Assembly: GCA_964370225.1 (NCBI GenBank)
Contig: CAYJII010000018.1
Coordinates: 1 to 43,273 of the forward strand
Length of the DNA: 43,273 nt
Direction of reading: 5' to 3'
From: CAYJII01 sp964370225
GTDB taxonomy: Bacteria > Bacillota > Clostridia > Oscillospirales > Ruminococcaceae
Shown here: positions 16,006-24,503 of the stretch, piece after piece
How positions within the stretch are numbered: position 1 is the stretch's first letter
Layout of the letters: the number at the start of each line of letters is the position of its first letter
The notes under the pieces: generated by a model
What the model was told of the DNA's origin: nothing
The model's input: only the letters and a program-made list of their open reading frames with translations
Databases searched by the model: none
Translations under genes and position numbers: made by a program

Positions 16006-16343
16006 ATTTTATCCTCCGAATGTTCGATATGGCTTAAGCCTATGCTCAAAATGTCCTGTATATGCTTGTCGTCTAGGCTATAGTAAATGTTGTTTTTCTC
16101 TTTGCGGGATTTTATGAGCTTAGCTAATTTGAGCAACTTTAACTGATTGGATACTCTCGGTTGTGATACTCCCAATAAAGTGGCGATGTCTTGCACACAT
16201 ATTTCATTATGTAGCATCGCAAGTAAAATATTTATGCGGATAGGTTCACTGAGTGCCTTGAAAAAAAACGATAGGTTTTCTGATATTGCCTCATTTTCGA
16301 TTAGTTTTATAACATTTTCTGGGGTTTTGCAGCAGAGTTTCAT
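16002..16343 (-). CDS. ArsR/SmtB family metal-sensing repressor
   Basis: A 113-residue winged-helix repressor: 'FFFKALSEPIRINILLAMLHNEICVQDIATLLGVSQPRVSNQLKLLKLAKLIKSRKEKNNIYYSLDD'. The classical ArsR metal-box ELCVCDL is here EICVQDI, with one Cys only. Other possible ligands are the N-terminal Cys-Cys pair ('MKLCCKT') and the C-terminal His pair ('SHIEHSED'). It starts after an AGGAGG site and overlaps the efflux permease gene by 4 bp. A perfect dyad covers its -10 box, so it should repress itself and the permease until metal binds. The metal cannot be assigned firmly. Confidence 0.9.
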   Translation of the reverse strand: MKLCCKTPENVIKLIENEAISENLSFFFKALSEPIRINILLAMLHNEICVQDIATLLGVSQPRVSNQLKLLKLAKLIKSRKEKNNIYYSLDDKHIQDILSIGLSHIEHSEDKI

Positions 16344-16363
16344 GTTAGTCGCCTCCTATAATA

Positions 16364-16393
16364 TTATAATATCACGATGTAATGATATTATAA
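16364..16393. promoter_or_regulatory. ArsR operator: 11-bp perfect dyad
   Basis: TTATAATATCA (16364-16374) and TGATATTATAA (16383-16393) are perfect inverted repeats with an 8-bp spacer. They cover the -10 box and start region of the ArsR/permease promoter. The dyad arrangement is what an autoregulating ArsR dimer would need. Confidence 0.75.
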
Positions 16394-16415
16394 CTTAGTT
16401 ATTTCACTTTGTCAA
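16387..16415 (-). promoter_or_regulatory. Perfect consensus promoter of the ArsR/efflux operon
   Basis: On the minus strand TTGACA (16415-16410), exactly 17 bp, then TATAAT (16392-16387). Both hexamers match the sigma-A consensus fully, which is expected for a promoter kept silent by a tight repressor. Confidence 0.82.
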
Positions 16416-16457
16416 GCTAATACTACACTAATTTTCTGGAATTATTTTGGGAGACAA

Positions 16458-16494
16458 TAAAAACCGCCGTACCATATAGTTACAGCGGTTTTTT
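16458..16494 (-). terminator. Terminator of the GtrA/GT2/membrane protein operon
   Basis: A 14-bp stem with G-U pairing (16458-16471 with 16481-16494) and, read on the minus strand, a T run after CGGCGG. It separates the glycan operon from the ArsR operon. Confidence 0.75.
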
Positions 16495-16519
16495 ATGCAA
16501 ATATAAAAGATAATCGTTA

Positions 16520-18586
16520 TTAATGAGTTAATTCGTAAATCATATATCCAGAAATATCTGCGTACACAATTTCGTACTCAATACCATTGTTATTAAATAA
16601 ATCTGCTAAATTTCTGCCAGTTAAAATATATTTTACATCTAAAGATTCGAGCGAATTAACATTTAATAGCACGGTAAGCGAATCTGCAAAATTTAGCATT
16701 ACTTGAGAATTATCATCGGTCAACACCACTTCGCAATGGGCATATCTATTGTATGAATCAGTGGAAGCACCACTTGGGTCAATCAAATCCCACTTGTCAA
16801 CATCGGGATAAAAATTAACGCTGTTCATGACTTTTGCGCCATTTGCAAGTAAAAAGTTTTGAGTCATAGTAGATTCAGTAGCAATCCAAAAAGAGTCGGT
16901 CTCTTGCGAAATTTTTGCGATTTCTTTTGAGATAGAATGTCCGTAGATTGCGTCTGTTCCATATGCGATTGGGTTTACAGTGCCACTACTAAATAGGGAT
17001 AGGAGCAAGGACAAAGTAATAGCCAATCTATATTTTTTAAGAGGTACGCAAACAATAATTGCGCCAAACAATAGGATAATACCAGCATAAAAATACCATG
17101 GCATATAAAGCATGTTTTCAGGAGTTAATGCAATGTACTGTGCTGCCATGAACACAGCAGTTAATGCAAAGATAACGAGTTTGTTATGCTGAGCTTTGTA
17201 GCGAGTTAGATAATAAATCAGCCAACAAGATGATATTGTAGCAGTAAAACCATATGCAATAGCCATTCTGTTGATGTAGGAAAATAGAGTAATCTTCGCT
17301 AGAGTTTCTGGCATTCCTATTAACATAAATTCTATTTGCACTAGCATAGTGAAAAACAAGAACGCACCTACGATTAAATCGCGCTTACTCTCTTTTGTGC
17401 GCTTAAAGAATAGGTATGGGAATGAGATTAAAAACAACACACCTACATGTATGAACGAGCTAACTTCGCAGTCGTTTAAAACATTGCTAGCTTTATATGG
17501 TGTGAAAAAATTAGTTAGGTTAGTGAATAGGTGGTGGAAGGAAGAATCCCCGCCTACGCTTATTCTTTCACCGGGATATGCTGTGCTATATAGCTTGATA
17601 ATCTCATCAAAAGAAACTAGTACGAAATAGCCGATTACGCTACCCGCGATAACTATAGCAAGGGCAAGCTTAAATATATCTTTTTTTGCAAATACTATTT
17701 TTGCTTTATCCCTGATTAATAATCCTATGAGCAAAGCTATTACAGTAAGCCCTGCGATTACTTGTAGTGAGGGAAAAAGAGCCAGTACAAATCCAGGTAC
17801 GGTAAAGCCTGCTAATATTGTAAAAAACCATTTGAATTTGCCGCTAGAAATGAAAAAGTGATATCCAACTACACATAGACTTACTGCCCAGAAAAAGACA
17901 TCATACATATGTGGGGAAAACCACCACTGCATCGCGGGGGAAAATACGAGCATGAATGCCATTACTATAGAAATAACAGGGTGCTTCTTTGTGATAATCA
18001 TAAAAAGTTCGAACACAGATAAAATGCACAAAATTAGCTTCATGCTCCAGTACCAAGCAAGCCCATACGAGTTACCGAGTAAAATATATCCCCATGTAAA
18101 TGGTTTTGATAATATAGTGATATCTAAAACTGGGGAATTATATCCGATTATCATATTTTGTCCAGAGATACTCATCTGATTGCTCATGAGTTGGTAATCG
18201 TTATAGTACTGTGAAAAATAGTAGGGAAGTTGCACATTGTACTCATCACTTCGCAAAGCTCTTGCTTCGCCGAACAAGGTATCATGAGCAAATGGTAAAT
18301 CTGTAAAGTAGTTATTGTAATGATTGACCGAACTACCATGCAATTGAAATATTACACAGATAATAAATATAGCTAAAGCAACCAAATAACGATATTTCAC
18401 TAATGCATTAAACGCAATTTGTGCTTTTTGTGGAAAAACACATCCGATTATAAATAAAGTAGCGACAATAATGATAAAAGGGAATATTAAGAAAGTGTTG
18501 TTGTGCAAATGATTTATTGCAATAGCGCATAAAAACATCGCTAAGACTGAAATAATTATTTCCAAACGAATTGATAGTGTTTTCAA
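16520..18586 (-). CDS. Large multi-pass membrane protein, GT-C/YfhO-like
   Basis: A 688-residue integral membrane protein with about a dozen hydrophobic segments from the N-terminus to residue ~540, followed by a ~150-residue extracellular part. A loop near residues 90-130 ('YFTDLPFAHDTLFGEARALRSDEYNVQLPYYFSQYYNDY') sits after the second segments, where GT-C glycosyltransferases and YfhO-type proteins carry their acidic catalytic motif. I chose TTG 18586 because AAGGAG lies 7 bases upstream; the ATG at 18607 has no ribosome site. Cotranscribed with GtrA-like and GtrB-like genes, it would be the polymer-specific transferase of a GtrABC-like surface decoration set. Not a firm family call. Confidence 0.65.
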   Translation of the reverse strand: MKTLSIRLEIIISVLAMFLCAIAINHLHNNTFLIFPFIIIVATLFIIGCVFPQKAQIAFNALVKYRYLVALAIFIICVIFQLHGSSVNHYNNYFTDLPFAHDTLFGEARALRSDEYNVQLPYYFSQYYNDYQLMSNQMSISGQNMIIGYNSPVLDITILSKPFTWGYILLGNSYGLAWYWSMKLILCILSVFELFMIITKKHPVISIVMAFMLVFSPAMQWWFSPHMYDVFFWAVSLCVVGYHFFISSGKFKWFFTILAGFTVPGFVLALFPSLQVIAGLTVIALLIGLLIRDKAKIVFAKKDIFKLALAIVIAGSVIGYFVLVSFDEIIKLYSTAYPGERISVGGDSSFHHLFTNLTNFFTPYKASNVLNDCEVSSFIHVGVLFLISFPYLFFKRTKESKRDLIVGAFLFFTMLVQIEFMLIGMPETLAKITLFSYINRMAIAYGFTATISSCWLIYYLTRYKAQHNKLVIFALTAVFMAAQYIALTPENMLYMPWYFYAGIILLFGAIIVCVPLKKYRLAITLSLLLSLFSSGTVNPIAYGTDAIYGHSISKEIAKISQETDSFWIATESTMTQNFLLANGAKVMNSVNFYPDVDKWDLIDPSGASTDSYNRYAHCEVVLTDDNSQVMLNFADSLTVLLNVNSLESLDVKYILTGRNLADLFNNNGIEYEIVYADISGYMIYELTH

Positions 18587-18610
18587 AGTAACGCTCCTTG
18601 TAGTCATATT

Positions 18611-19561
18611 TTAAGCAGAAACATTATCATGCCTTTGCTTTGAAATGGTCACTTGAGTCATTTTGTATTCAAAATCGTGACGTTTGTTATTTGCTAATAC
18701 ATCTAATATTAGTCCGGTGAAAAAGGAAATCAGCGCAGAAACGCAGATAAATCCGCTCACAATTAATGTTGGGAAATTAGGAACTAAACCAGTGCTGAAA
18801 TAAGTCAGCAAGACAGGTATAAACATTACGAGTGATATTAATAATAAAAATGCAGCTAATAAAGAGAAGAAAACTAGAGGTCTGTAGTTTTTGAAAAGCC
18901 TAAAAATTGTTTTCAATACTTTCATCCCATCAAAATATGTATTAAGTTTTGATTCACTACCCTCAGGACGGTCGCGATAGTCAACTACAACATTGTCGAC
19001 TAATAAATTATTAGCAAGTGAATGGATGGTCATCTCAGTTTCGATTTCAAAACCTTTTGATGTAATAGGGAAAGTTTTTACAAAGCTATAGCTAAAAGCA
19101 CGAAATCCAGTCATGATGTCTTTGATATCGCTATTAAATAAAACGTTGATAGAACCTCTTACTATGCTATTACCAAAGTTGTGAAAAGGTCGTTTGTTTT
19201 CAGTGAAATAAGTAGAAGATAATCTATCACCCACTACCATGTCGACTTCATCGTTTAATATTTTGTTTGCCATTTCTCTGGAATATTCAGCAGGATAAGT
19301 ATCATCACCATCAAGCATGATGTAGCAGTCTGCTTCTATTTCCCTAAACATTTTTCTGATAACATTACCCTTGCCTTGTTGTTTTTGGAATTTTACAATC
19401 GCACCAGCGTTTCGTGCGATTTCAGCAGTATTATCACTAGAGTTGTTATCATACACATAGATATCTGCTTCGGGGATACTAGCCCTACAATCATTTACAA
19501 CTTTTTCAATAGTTTGACTTTCGTTATAGCACGGGATTAAAAATACAATTCGTTTATTCAT
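18611..19561 (-). CDS. GT2 family polyprenyl-phosphate glycosyltransferase (GtrB/DPM1-like)
   Basis: A 316-residue enzyme. The GT-A domain starts 'VFLIPCYNESQTIEKVVNDC' and has 'YVYDNNSSDNTAEIA' and the DXD region 'YIMLDGDDTYPAEY'. The last ~90 residues hold two membrane segments ('LVFFSLLAAFLLLISLVMFI', 'SGFICVSALISFFTGLILDVL'), as in GtrB and bacterial DPM1-like proteins. These move a sugar from a nucleotide donor onto undecaprenyl phosphate on the inner face of the membrane. ATG 19561 is chosen because GGAGG sits 5 bases upstream and overlaps the alternative ATG at 19573. It follows the GtrA-like gene closely, as in gtrAB pairs. Confidence 0.88.
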   Translation of the reverse strand: MNKRIVFLIPCYNESQTIEKVVNDCRASIPEADIYVYDNNSSDNTAEIARNAGAIVKFQKQQGKGNVIRKMFREIEADCYIMLDGDDTYPAEYSREMANKILNDEVDMVVGDRLSSTYFTENKRPFHNFGNSIVRGSINVLFNSDIKDIMTGFRAFSYSFVKTFPITSKGFEIETEMTIHSLANNLLVDNVVVDYRDRPEGSESKLNTYFDGMKVLKTIFRLFKNYRPLVFFSLLAAFLLLISLVMFIPVLLTYFSTGLVPNFPTLIVSGFICVSALISFFTGLILDVLANNKRHDFEYKMTQVTISKQRHDNVSA

Positions 19562-19576
19562 GTTGTCCTCCATTTT

Positions 19577-19984
19577 TTATTCCATAAATTTTTTTCTTGT
19601 AATAAAATTAAATATCATAACTATAGCTGTTGCAAAAATCTTAACAAAAAGATAGTGAACATGTATGATATCAACACCTAAATACATGATTATCTGATTT
19701 ATTATGAGACCTGCAATGCTAAGTAAAATAAAAACTAAAAATACAGTTTTTTTATCTTTTGATTTATCAACATCAAACACCCATACAGCACTAGCAATAT
19801 AGTTAAATATTACTGACACAGAAAATGAGATGCACGCTGAGATAAAATAATGTACACTTAAAAATTCTGTCAATGAATATAGCAGTCCGAAATCTATCAA
19901 AAAAGCTAAACCACCGACAACACCAAAGCGTATTATCTGCATAAGCAATTTTTTATTTTCACTAAATGAAATTTTCACAATCAC
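19577..19984 (-). CDS. GtrA-like lipid-linked sugar flippase
   Basis: A ~135-residue membrane protein with four hydrophobic segments and the GtrA family start 'IIRFGVVGGLAFLIDFGLLYSL' followed by 'HYFISACISFSVSVIFNYIASAVWVF' and the C-terminal 'FNFITRKKFM'. GtrA proteins are thought to flip the undecaprenyl-phosphate-sugar made by the GT2 partner. The start is uncertain: GTG 19984 has GAGAAG five bases upstream and is preferred; GTG 19978 and TTG 20002 are alternatives. First gene of the operon with the GT2 and large membrane protein genes. Confidence 0.85.
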   Translation of the reverse strand: MIVKISFSENKKLLMQIIRFGVVGGLAFLIDFGLLYSLTEFLSVHYFISACISFSVSVIFNYIASAVWVFDVDKSKDKKTVFLVFILLSIAGLIINQIIMYLGVDIIHVHYLFVKIFATAIVMIFNFITRKKFME

Positions 19985-20157
19985 ACCAACTTCTCGTTTC
20001 AATTATGGCAGTATACTTTTTTAAAATTAGGCATGTGCGGTTTCGTCGAGTATGCCATCTTTTTTTAGTTACACAAATTATATTATACCAAATATTGTTA
20101 GCGATTTCAACCCAAAATGCAATTTACCTCATATTGTGATAAAAATCATGAAAATTG

Positions 20158-20187
20158 TTGCATTATGGATATGTTTTCTGATATAAT
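20158..20187 (+). promoter_or_regulatory. Promoter of the HIT gene and the downstream run
   Basis: TTGCAT (20158-20163), an 18-bp spacer and TATAAT (20182-20187), 69 bp before the HIT start codon. Confidence 0.55.
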
Positions 20188-20256
20188 TTTATTAACAGAA
20201 TATGTTTTTCTTGTTTAAAGAATAAAGCGTATTATTGTAGAGAATGGAGTATTATT

Positions 20257-20595
20257 ATGGACTGTTTATTTTGCAAAATTATAAATGGCAATATACCATC
20301 AAATAAAATTTATGAAGATGAAAATGTATTTGCGTTTCATGATATTGACCCAAAAGCGCCAGTACATTTTTTAGTGATACCTAAAATGCATATAGTGGAT
20401 GCAGATAATATCACAGAAGAAAATTCAATGGTTGTTGCAAAAATATTTGAGTGCATCGCCAAAATAGCAAAAGAGCTAGACTTAGCAGACGGATACAGAA
20501 TTGTTAACAACTGCGGTAAAGATGGAGGACAAACAGTATCACACTTGCATTTTCATGTGTTGGGAAAACGTGCGCTTGCATGGCCTCCCGGTTAA
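20257..20595 (+). CDS. HIT family protein (HinT-like)
   Basis: A 112-residue purine nucleoside phosphoramidase-type protein. Family features in order: 'DCLFCKIINGNIPSNKIYEDENVFAFHDIDPKAPVHFLVIPK' at the start and the histidine triad 'HLHFHVLGKR' at the C-terminus, preceded by 'GGQTVSHLHFH'. The CxxC at residues 5-8 is the optional zinc-binding pair of HinT. Full family length. Ribosome site GGAG eight bases before the ATG. It opens a co-directional run that continues with comEC 11 bp downstream. Confidence 0.95.
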   Translation: MDCLFCKIINGNIPSNKIYEDENVFAFHDIDPKAPVHFLVIPKMHIVDADNITEENSMVVAKIFECIAKIAKELDLADGYRIVNNCGKDGGQTVSHLHFHVLGKRALAWPPG

Positions 20596-20606
20596 TTTGA
20601 CGTGAA

Positions 20607-22778
20607 ATGAAACGGCCGTTTGTAGTTATAGGTGGCGGATTTTTAAGTGGTGCATTTATAGCATCGAATATCGGAATAAATGAACATATGGCAATAATTG
20701 CTATATGTTCGTTTGTGTGTTTATTTACGCTGATTATAATGAAGTTTTCGTACAAAGTACCACTTGTAGTATTTCTTGCGCTATTTGTAGTAGGTATGGC
20801 TACATATAGTCAATCTGAGAGAATTTATAGCGAAAAAAGCTTTATTAAAGATAGTGACGGTGCGTATATCGAGGGTGAAGTCAGTGATATAATTAAATCC
20901 AGTGCGGGCAAGCGTACCTATATTATTTTAGTGGATAGCATAAATGGTGAAAGCGTAGAGCCATTTCTCATGAATTTATACAGCGGATATAATAGGGAAG
21001 TTGACTATTACGATGAGGTCAATTTTTATGCTGATGTGATTGTGCCGACTCCTAGTGCTACTTTTGATAGCTATAATTACTATAAGTCAAAAGGCGTGTA
21101 TCTGCTGGGCTTTTTATCAGATGAAGTCGACATGAACATCACATCTTTTGGCGTGGATTCACAAAGTCTGATGTATAAAATTAAAACTTTAAATGATGAT
21201 TTGAGTAGTGAGATTGACAAATATTTCGACCAAAAACAAGCAGTTGTTATGAAAAATCTGCTTTTGTCGACTGATGATTATGACGAAACAAATCTTGATA
21301 TCAGTTATGATAAAACAGGTCTTAGTCACCTGTTTTCAATATCAGGATTGCATTTATCAATATTGTTTTCGTTTGTATATTTTATTTTTACGAAGTTAGG
21401 TTTAAGTAAGAGGTATAGTAGCATTGCAGCGATGGGGTTTATACTGTTTTTCGTTGCATTTACAGGCTTTAATATCCCGACGATTAGAGCGGGTATCATG
21501 GTGGGGATGCTTTTGCTTGGCAATGTGTTTAGGTTAAAAAGTGACTCGGTAAACTCCTTATTTATTGCAGGAGTTTTGATAGTAGCAACGAATATCTTTA
21601 GCATTCGCGATGTTGGTTTTATCATGTCGTTTTTATCAGTAGGAGCAATAATTATCCTGCATCCTATAATTAGTGAGTATGTTATAAGTAAGAATAAGTT
21701 AAAGTCAGATTTTGCACAGAAAATAGTGTCGCTATCTTGCGTAAGTATTGCGGCAACAATTGGTATACTGCCTGTGTATATAATAATATTCAAGTCGATG
21801 TCTACAATTTTTTTGATATCAAATCTAATTGTGTTACCAGTATCCACTATAGTTTTATGTTTAGGTTTTGTCTTTTTAATTATAGTAAACTTCGGTGCTA
21901 TTGATTCTATCACGAGAATATTAAGTGAAATAACAGCAGGATTTATCGACTTGCAAAATCATTTAGTAGAAGTGTTTGCTGATTTTGAACTAGCGGTAAT
22001 GGGACTGGATAATGAGATGTTTTTTGCGTGGTATTTAGCGTCGGTGGCATTACTAATATTAAGTTACGTGTTGCGGAAAAGAGTTAAACTGCTTAAAGCT
22101 TCTATAGTTGCGATATGTGCGGTTGCGCTATTTATCACACCATACACACTGTTTGCTTCAAAGGGCGAGATATCACTGCATACAATAACCGATGGTAATC
22201 GTACAAATATCGCGATTACATACGCCAACAGTGCTACAGTGATATTGGGGAGCGACAACAATTATATCGATGAGTTGACATTAAATAAGCTAAATGCAAT
22301 GGGCATAACAAAGATAGATAATTTAGTGATTGCATATGACGAATTTGAGGCGTATAATGATACTGAGATATTAGCAGAAAATATAGCTGTCGATAATGTG
22401 TTTATTAATAAGTATAATACATTTGCAAAGGTTATTGTACCTGATTTTGATGTCGGTGCTAATATCTATGAAATAGATGACATGACAATAAATATTAAAG
22501 ATAATTTAAGCATAAATTTTTATTATGACAGAAAAAGTCTCATAACAAGTATTAATACAGATGTTTTCGGTGGATGTATCAGTGCGTATTACTCCATACC
22601 TCAGACAGAGGAGTATAATATTTTTTGCATCAGCGGACAAACTTGGGGTGAGCAAGTTGATATCCCGATGGGACAAGCTGTTATTTTAGACAGGCAGTAC
22701 GATGAGATTAGGGTAAACTCCGAATATGTTTATGCGATAGATGGAGATTTAAAGCTTGTAATCAGCGGGGGAAGGTAG
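20607..22778 (+). CDS. comEC: ComEC/Rec2-family DNA uptake channel with degenerate C-terminal domain
   Basis: A 723-residue membrane protein. The N-terminal soluble OB-like part (DUF4131, 'AYIEGEVSDIIKSSAGKRTYIIL') is followed by the ComEC/Rec2 competence domain ('SGLHLSILFSFVYFIFTKLG', 'FVAFTGFNIPTIRAGIMVGMLLLG', 'DVGFIMSFLSVGAIIILHPII'). The last ~200 residues occupy the place of the metallo-beta-lactamase-like domain, but the hallmark DVGQGD and HxHxDH ligands are not visible: one finds 'ITDGNRTNIAITYANSATVI' and 'NLVIAYDEFEAYND' instead. The frame is intact. It is followed 3 bp later by holA, the usual Firmicutes order. Ribosome site weak, so coupling to the HIT gene is likely. DNA import is possible; nuclease activity of the C-terminal domain is doubtful. 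Confidence 0.85.
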   Translation: MKRPFVVIGGGFLSGAFIASNIGINEHMAIIAICSFVCLFTLIIMKFSYKVPLVVFLALFVVGMATYSQSERIYSEKSFIKDSDGAYIEGEVSDIIKSSAGKRTYIILVDSINGESVEPFLMNLYSGYNREVDYYDEVNFYADVIVPTPSATFDSYNYYKSKGVYLLGFLSDEVDMNITSFGVDSQSLMYKIKTLNDDLSSEIDKYFDQKQAVVMKNLLLSTDDYDETNLDISYDKTGLSHLFSISGLHLSILFSFVYFIFTKLGLSKRYSSIAAMGFILFFVAFTGFNIPTIRAGIMVGMLLLGNVFRLKSDSVNSLFIAGVLIVATNIFSIRDVGFIMSFLSVGAIIILHPIISEYVISKNKLKSDFAQKIVSLSCVSIAATIGILPVYIIIFKSMSTIFLISNLIVLPVSTIVLCLGFVFLIIVNFGAIDSITRILSEITAGFIDLQNHLVEVFADFELAVMGLDNEMFFAWYLASVALLILSYVLRKRVKLLKASIVAICAVALFITPYTLFASKGEISLHTITDGNRTNIAITYANSATVILGSDNNYIDELTLNKLNAMGITKIDNLVIAYDEFEAYNDTEILAENIAVDNVFINKYNTFAKVIVPDFDVGANIYEIDDMTINIKDNLSINFYYDRKSLITSINTDVFGGCISAYYSIPQTEEYNIFCISGQTWGEQVDIPMGQAVILDRQYDEIRVNSEYVYAIDGDLKLVISGGR

Positions 22779-22781
22779 TAT

Positions 22782-23847
22782 ATGAAATATCAAAATATAG
22801 ATGAAATAAAAAAAGATATAAAAGCTGAGAGGTATTACCCATGCTATTTTTTGTATGGGAAGGATAGTTATGCCACAAAAACGCTAGTAGATATGCTTTG
22901 TAAAAAAGTAGTGGACAAAGGATTTGAGAGCTTTAACCTGCAAAAATTCACACAGGAGCATTTTGATTTTAATGATATGCAAACTGCGTACACAGCGATG
23001 CCTATGATGTCAAAGCGAAAATGTGTAATACTGCATGACGTGGACTTAAATAAGCTATCTTCAAGCGAGCTTGATATGTTTAAAACCATGCTTGAAACGC
23101 CTAATATTTCCACTGTTTTACTGGTATATTTTACAAATATAAATTTTGAGTACAAAAAAACTTCAAATTCAGGTAAAATTTATGATATAATAGAAAAAAT
23201 AGGGGCAGTTGCAAACTTTCAAGAAAAAAGCAAAGGCGATATAAAAAAAGATATGCTCGCATTGTGTAAAAAGTATAGCACTCCTATTACAACTAAAGTT
23301 TGCGATCAAGTGATAGACTATATTGGGAGTGACTATCTCTTAGTTATGGGTGAGGTTAATAAGCTCATACAATATGCGAATAAANNNNNNNNNNAAAAGT
23401 GAGATAACCATGGATATGGTGGAACTCTTATGCGTGCAAAATATTCAAAATTCTACATTTGACTTAGCTAATGCTATTTTATATGGCAATTACTCAAATG
23501 CATTTGAGATACTCGACAGACTTTTTTATCATAAAAATGAACCAGTGATGATACTTGGAGCGCTTAATTCAAGCTTTATAAATTTGTATAGGCTAAAATG
23601 CGCAAGCATTGCAAATGTTAGCACAACTCAGGTAATAACTGATTTTAAATATAAGTCTTCATATGTGGTGACTAAACTGACAGCTAGTTTATCAAAATTT
23701 TCGATAGAGCAGATAAGAGCCTGTATTGCAGTACTCCATAAAACTGATGTGCTCATAAAATCTTCTAAGATTGATAACAAAATTTTGCTAGAAAAAATGT
23801 TGGGCGAAATGATGAATGTAAATATGTTAAAAGCTAAACTGATTTAA
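22782..23847 (+). CDS. holA: DNA polymerase III subunit delta, interrupted by an assembly gap
   Basis: Subunit of the clamp loader that opens the beta clamp. The N-terminal part has 'RYYPCYFLYGKDSYATKTLVDML' and 'YTAMPMMSKRKCVILHDVD', matching HolA; the C-terminal part has 'ITMDMVELLCVQNIQNSTFDLANAILYGNYSNAFEILDRL' and 'IEQIRACIAVLHKTDVLIKSSKIDNKILLEKML'. Ten N lie at 23385-23394. As written, the frame shifts across them, but the flanks read 'LIQYANK' and 'SEITMDMVELL', which join almost directly in the family. The real missing length should be a multiple of three and small, so the gene is almost certainly intact. Located between comEC and the RNase M5 gene, as in other Firmicutes. Confidence 0.9.
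23385..23394. other. Assembly gap (10 N)
   Basis: A run of exactly ten N, a scaffolding placeholder. It is flanked by AATAAA and AAAAGTG. It breaks the reading frame of holA on paper only. Confidence 0.98.
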
Positions 23848-23859
23848 AGGGTGACGTTA

Positions 23860-24450
23860 TTGATAAAATTAAATAAGCCTGTAATCGTGGAAGGGAAATA
23901 CGATAAAATAAAGCTATCTGCGATTATTGACGCACCGATAATCACTACCGACGGATTTAAAATTTTTAAAGATGAGGAAAAGTGCACACTAATAAAAAGT
24001 CTTGCACAAAGCGTTGGGATTATCGTAATAACTGATTCTGATGTGGCTGGGTTTAAGATACGAAATTTCATTAAATCCATCACGAAAAACGAAAATGTCA
24101 CGCATATATATATCCCACAGATTGAAGGAAAAGAAAAACGAAAGCTCAAACCATCAAGCGAAGGAACATTGGGGGTTGAGGGACTTAATATAGATTTGCT
24201 TAAATCACTGCTTATAAGCCAAAATGTTTTATTTGAAGAAGGCGAAAACAAACAAAATATGATAATGAAGCTTGATTTTTATGAAGCTGGCTTTATTGGA
24301 AAAGACAATAGCGCAAAAAAGCGCGAAATGCTACTGGCACATTTAAATTTGCCGAGTTACATGTCCGCGAATGCATTATTATCTGTCATAAATATTTTCA
24401 TGAGCTATGATGAATTTGAGCAGTATGTAATAAATTCAGAGCAAGAATAA
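23860..24450 (+). CDS. rnmV: Ribonuclease M5 (TOPRIM family)
   Basis: A 196-residue nuclease that matures the 5S rRNA precursor. The TOPRIM motifs are clear: 'VIVEGKYDKIKLSAIIDAPIITTDGFKIF' with the catalytic Glu, and 'VIITDSDVAGFKIRNFI'-type sequence (here 'IVITDSDVAGFKIRNF') with the DxD pair. 'GVEGLNIDLLKSLL' and the C-terminal 'GKDNSAKKREMLLAHLNLP' match RNase M5. I chose TTG 23860 over GTG 23851 because AAAGGG stands 8 bases upstream and the protein then begins MIKLNKPVIVEGKYD, the family start. The rsmA/ksgA gene that often follows in Firmicutes is absent here; an MBOAT gene follows. Confidence 0.9.
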   Translation: MIKLNKPVIVEGKYDKIKLSAIIDAPIITTDGFKIFKDEEKCTLIKSLAQSVGIIVITDSDVAGFKIRNFIKSITKNENVTHIYIPQIEGKEKRKLKPSSEGTLGVEGLNIDLLKSLLISQNVLFEEGENKQNMIMKLDFYEAGFIGKDNSAKKREMLLAHLNLPSYMSANALLSVINIFMSYDEFEQYVINSEQE

Positions 24451-24503
24451 CTGCTTTTTCTCACCGCGGTTTGCGGGATTACCATAAAAAAGGAGGTGGA
24501 TTG

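Noticed and set aside
20030..20063. Hairpin GGCAT...ATGCC followed by seven T on the plus strand, as if ending a small RNA.
   Set aside because: No convincing plus-strand promoter or gene lies upstream, and the stem is only 5 bp with a long loop. It does not match a riboswitch I know.
21326..21913. Long open frame on the opposite strand of comEC (195 codons).
   Set aside because: It lies fully within the comEC coding sequence, has no ribosome site, and the protein has low-complexity Ile/Asn content typical of a shadow frame.
23385..23394. holA as a frameshifted pseudogene.
   Set aside because: The frame change coincides exactly with placeholder N bases, and the flanking protein joins cleanly.
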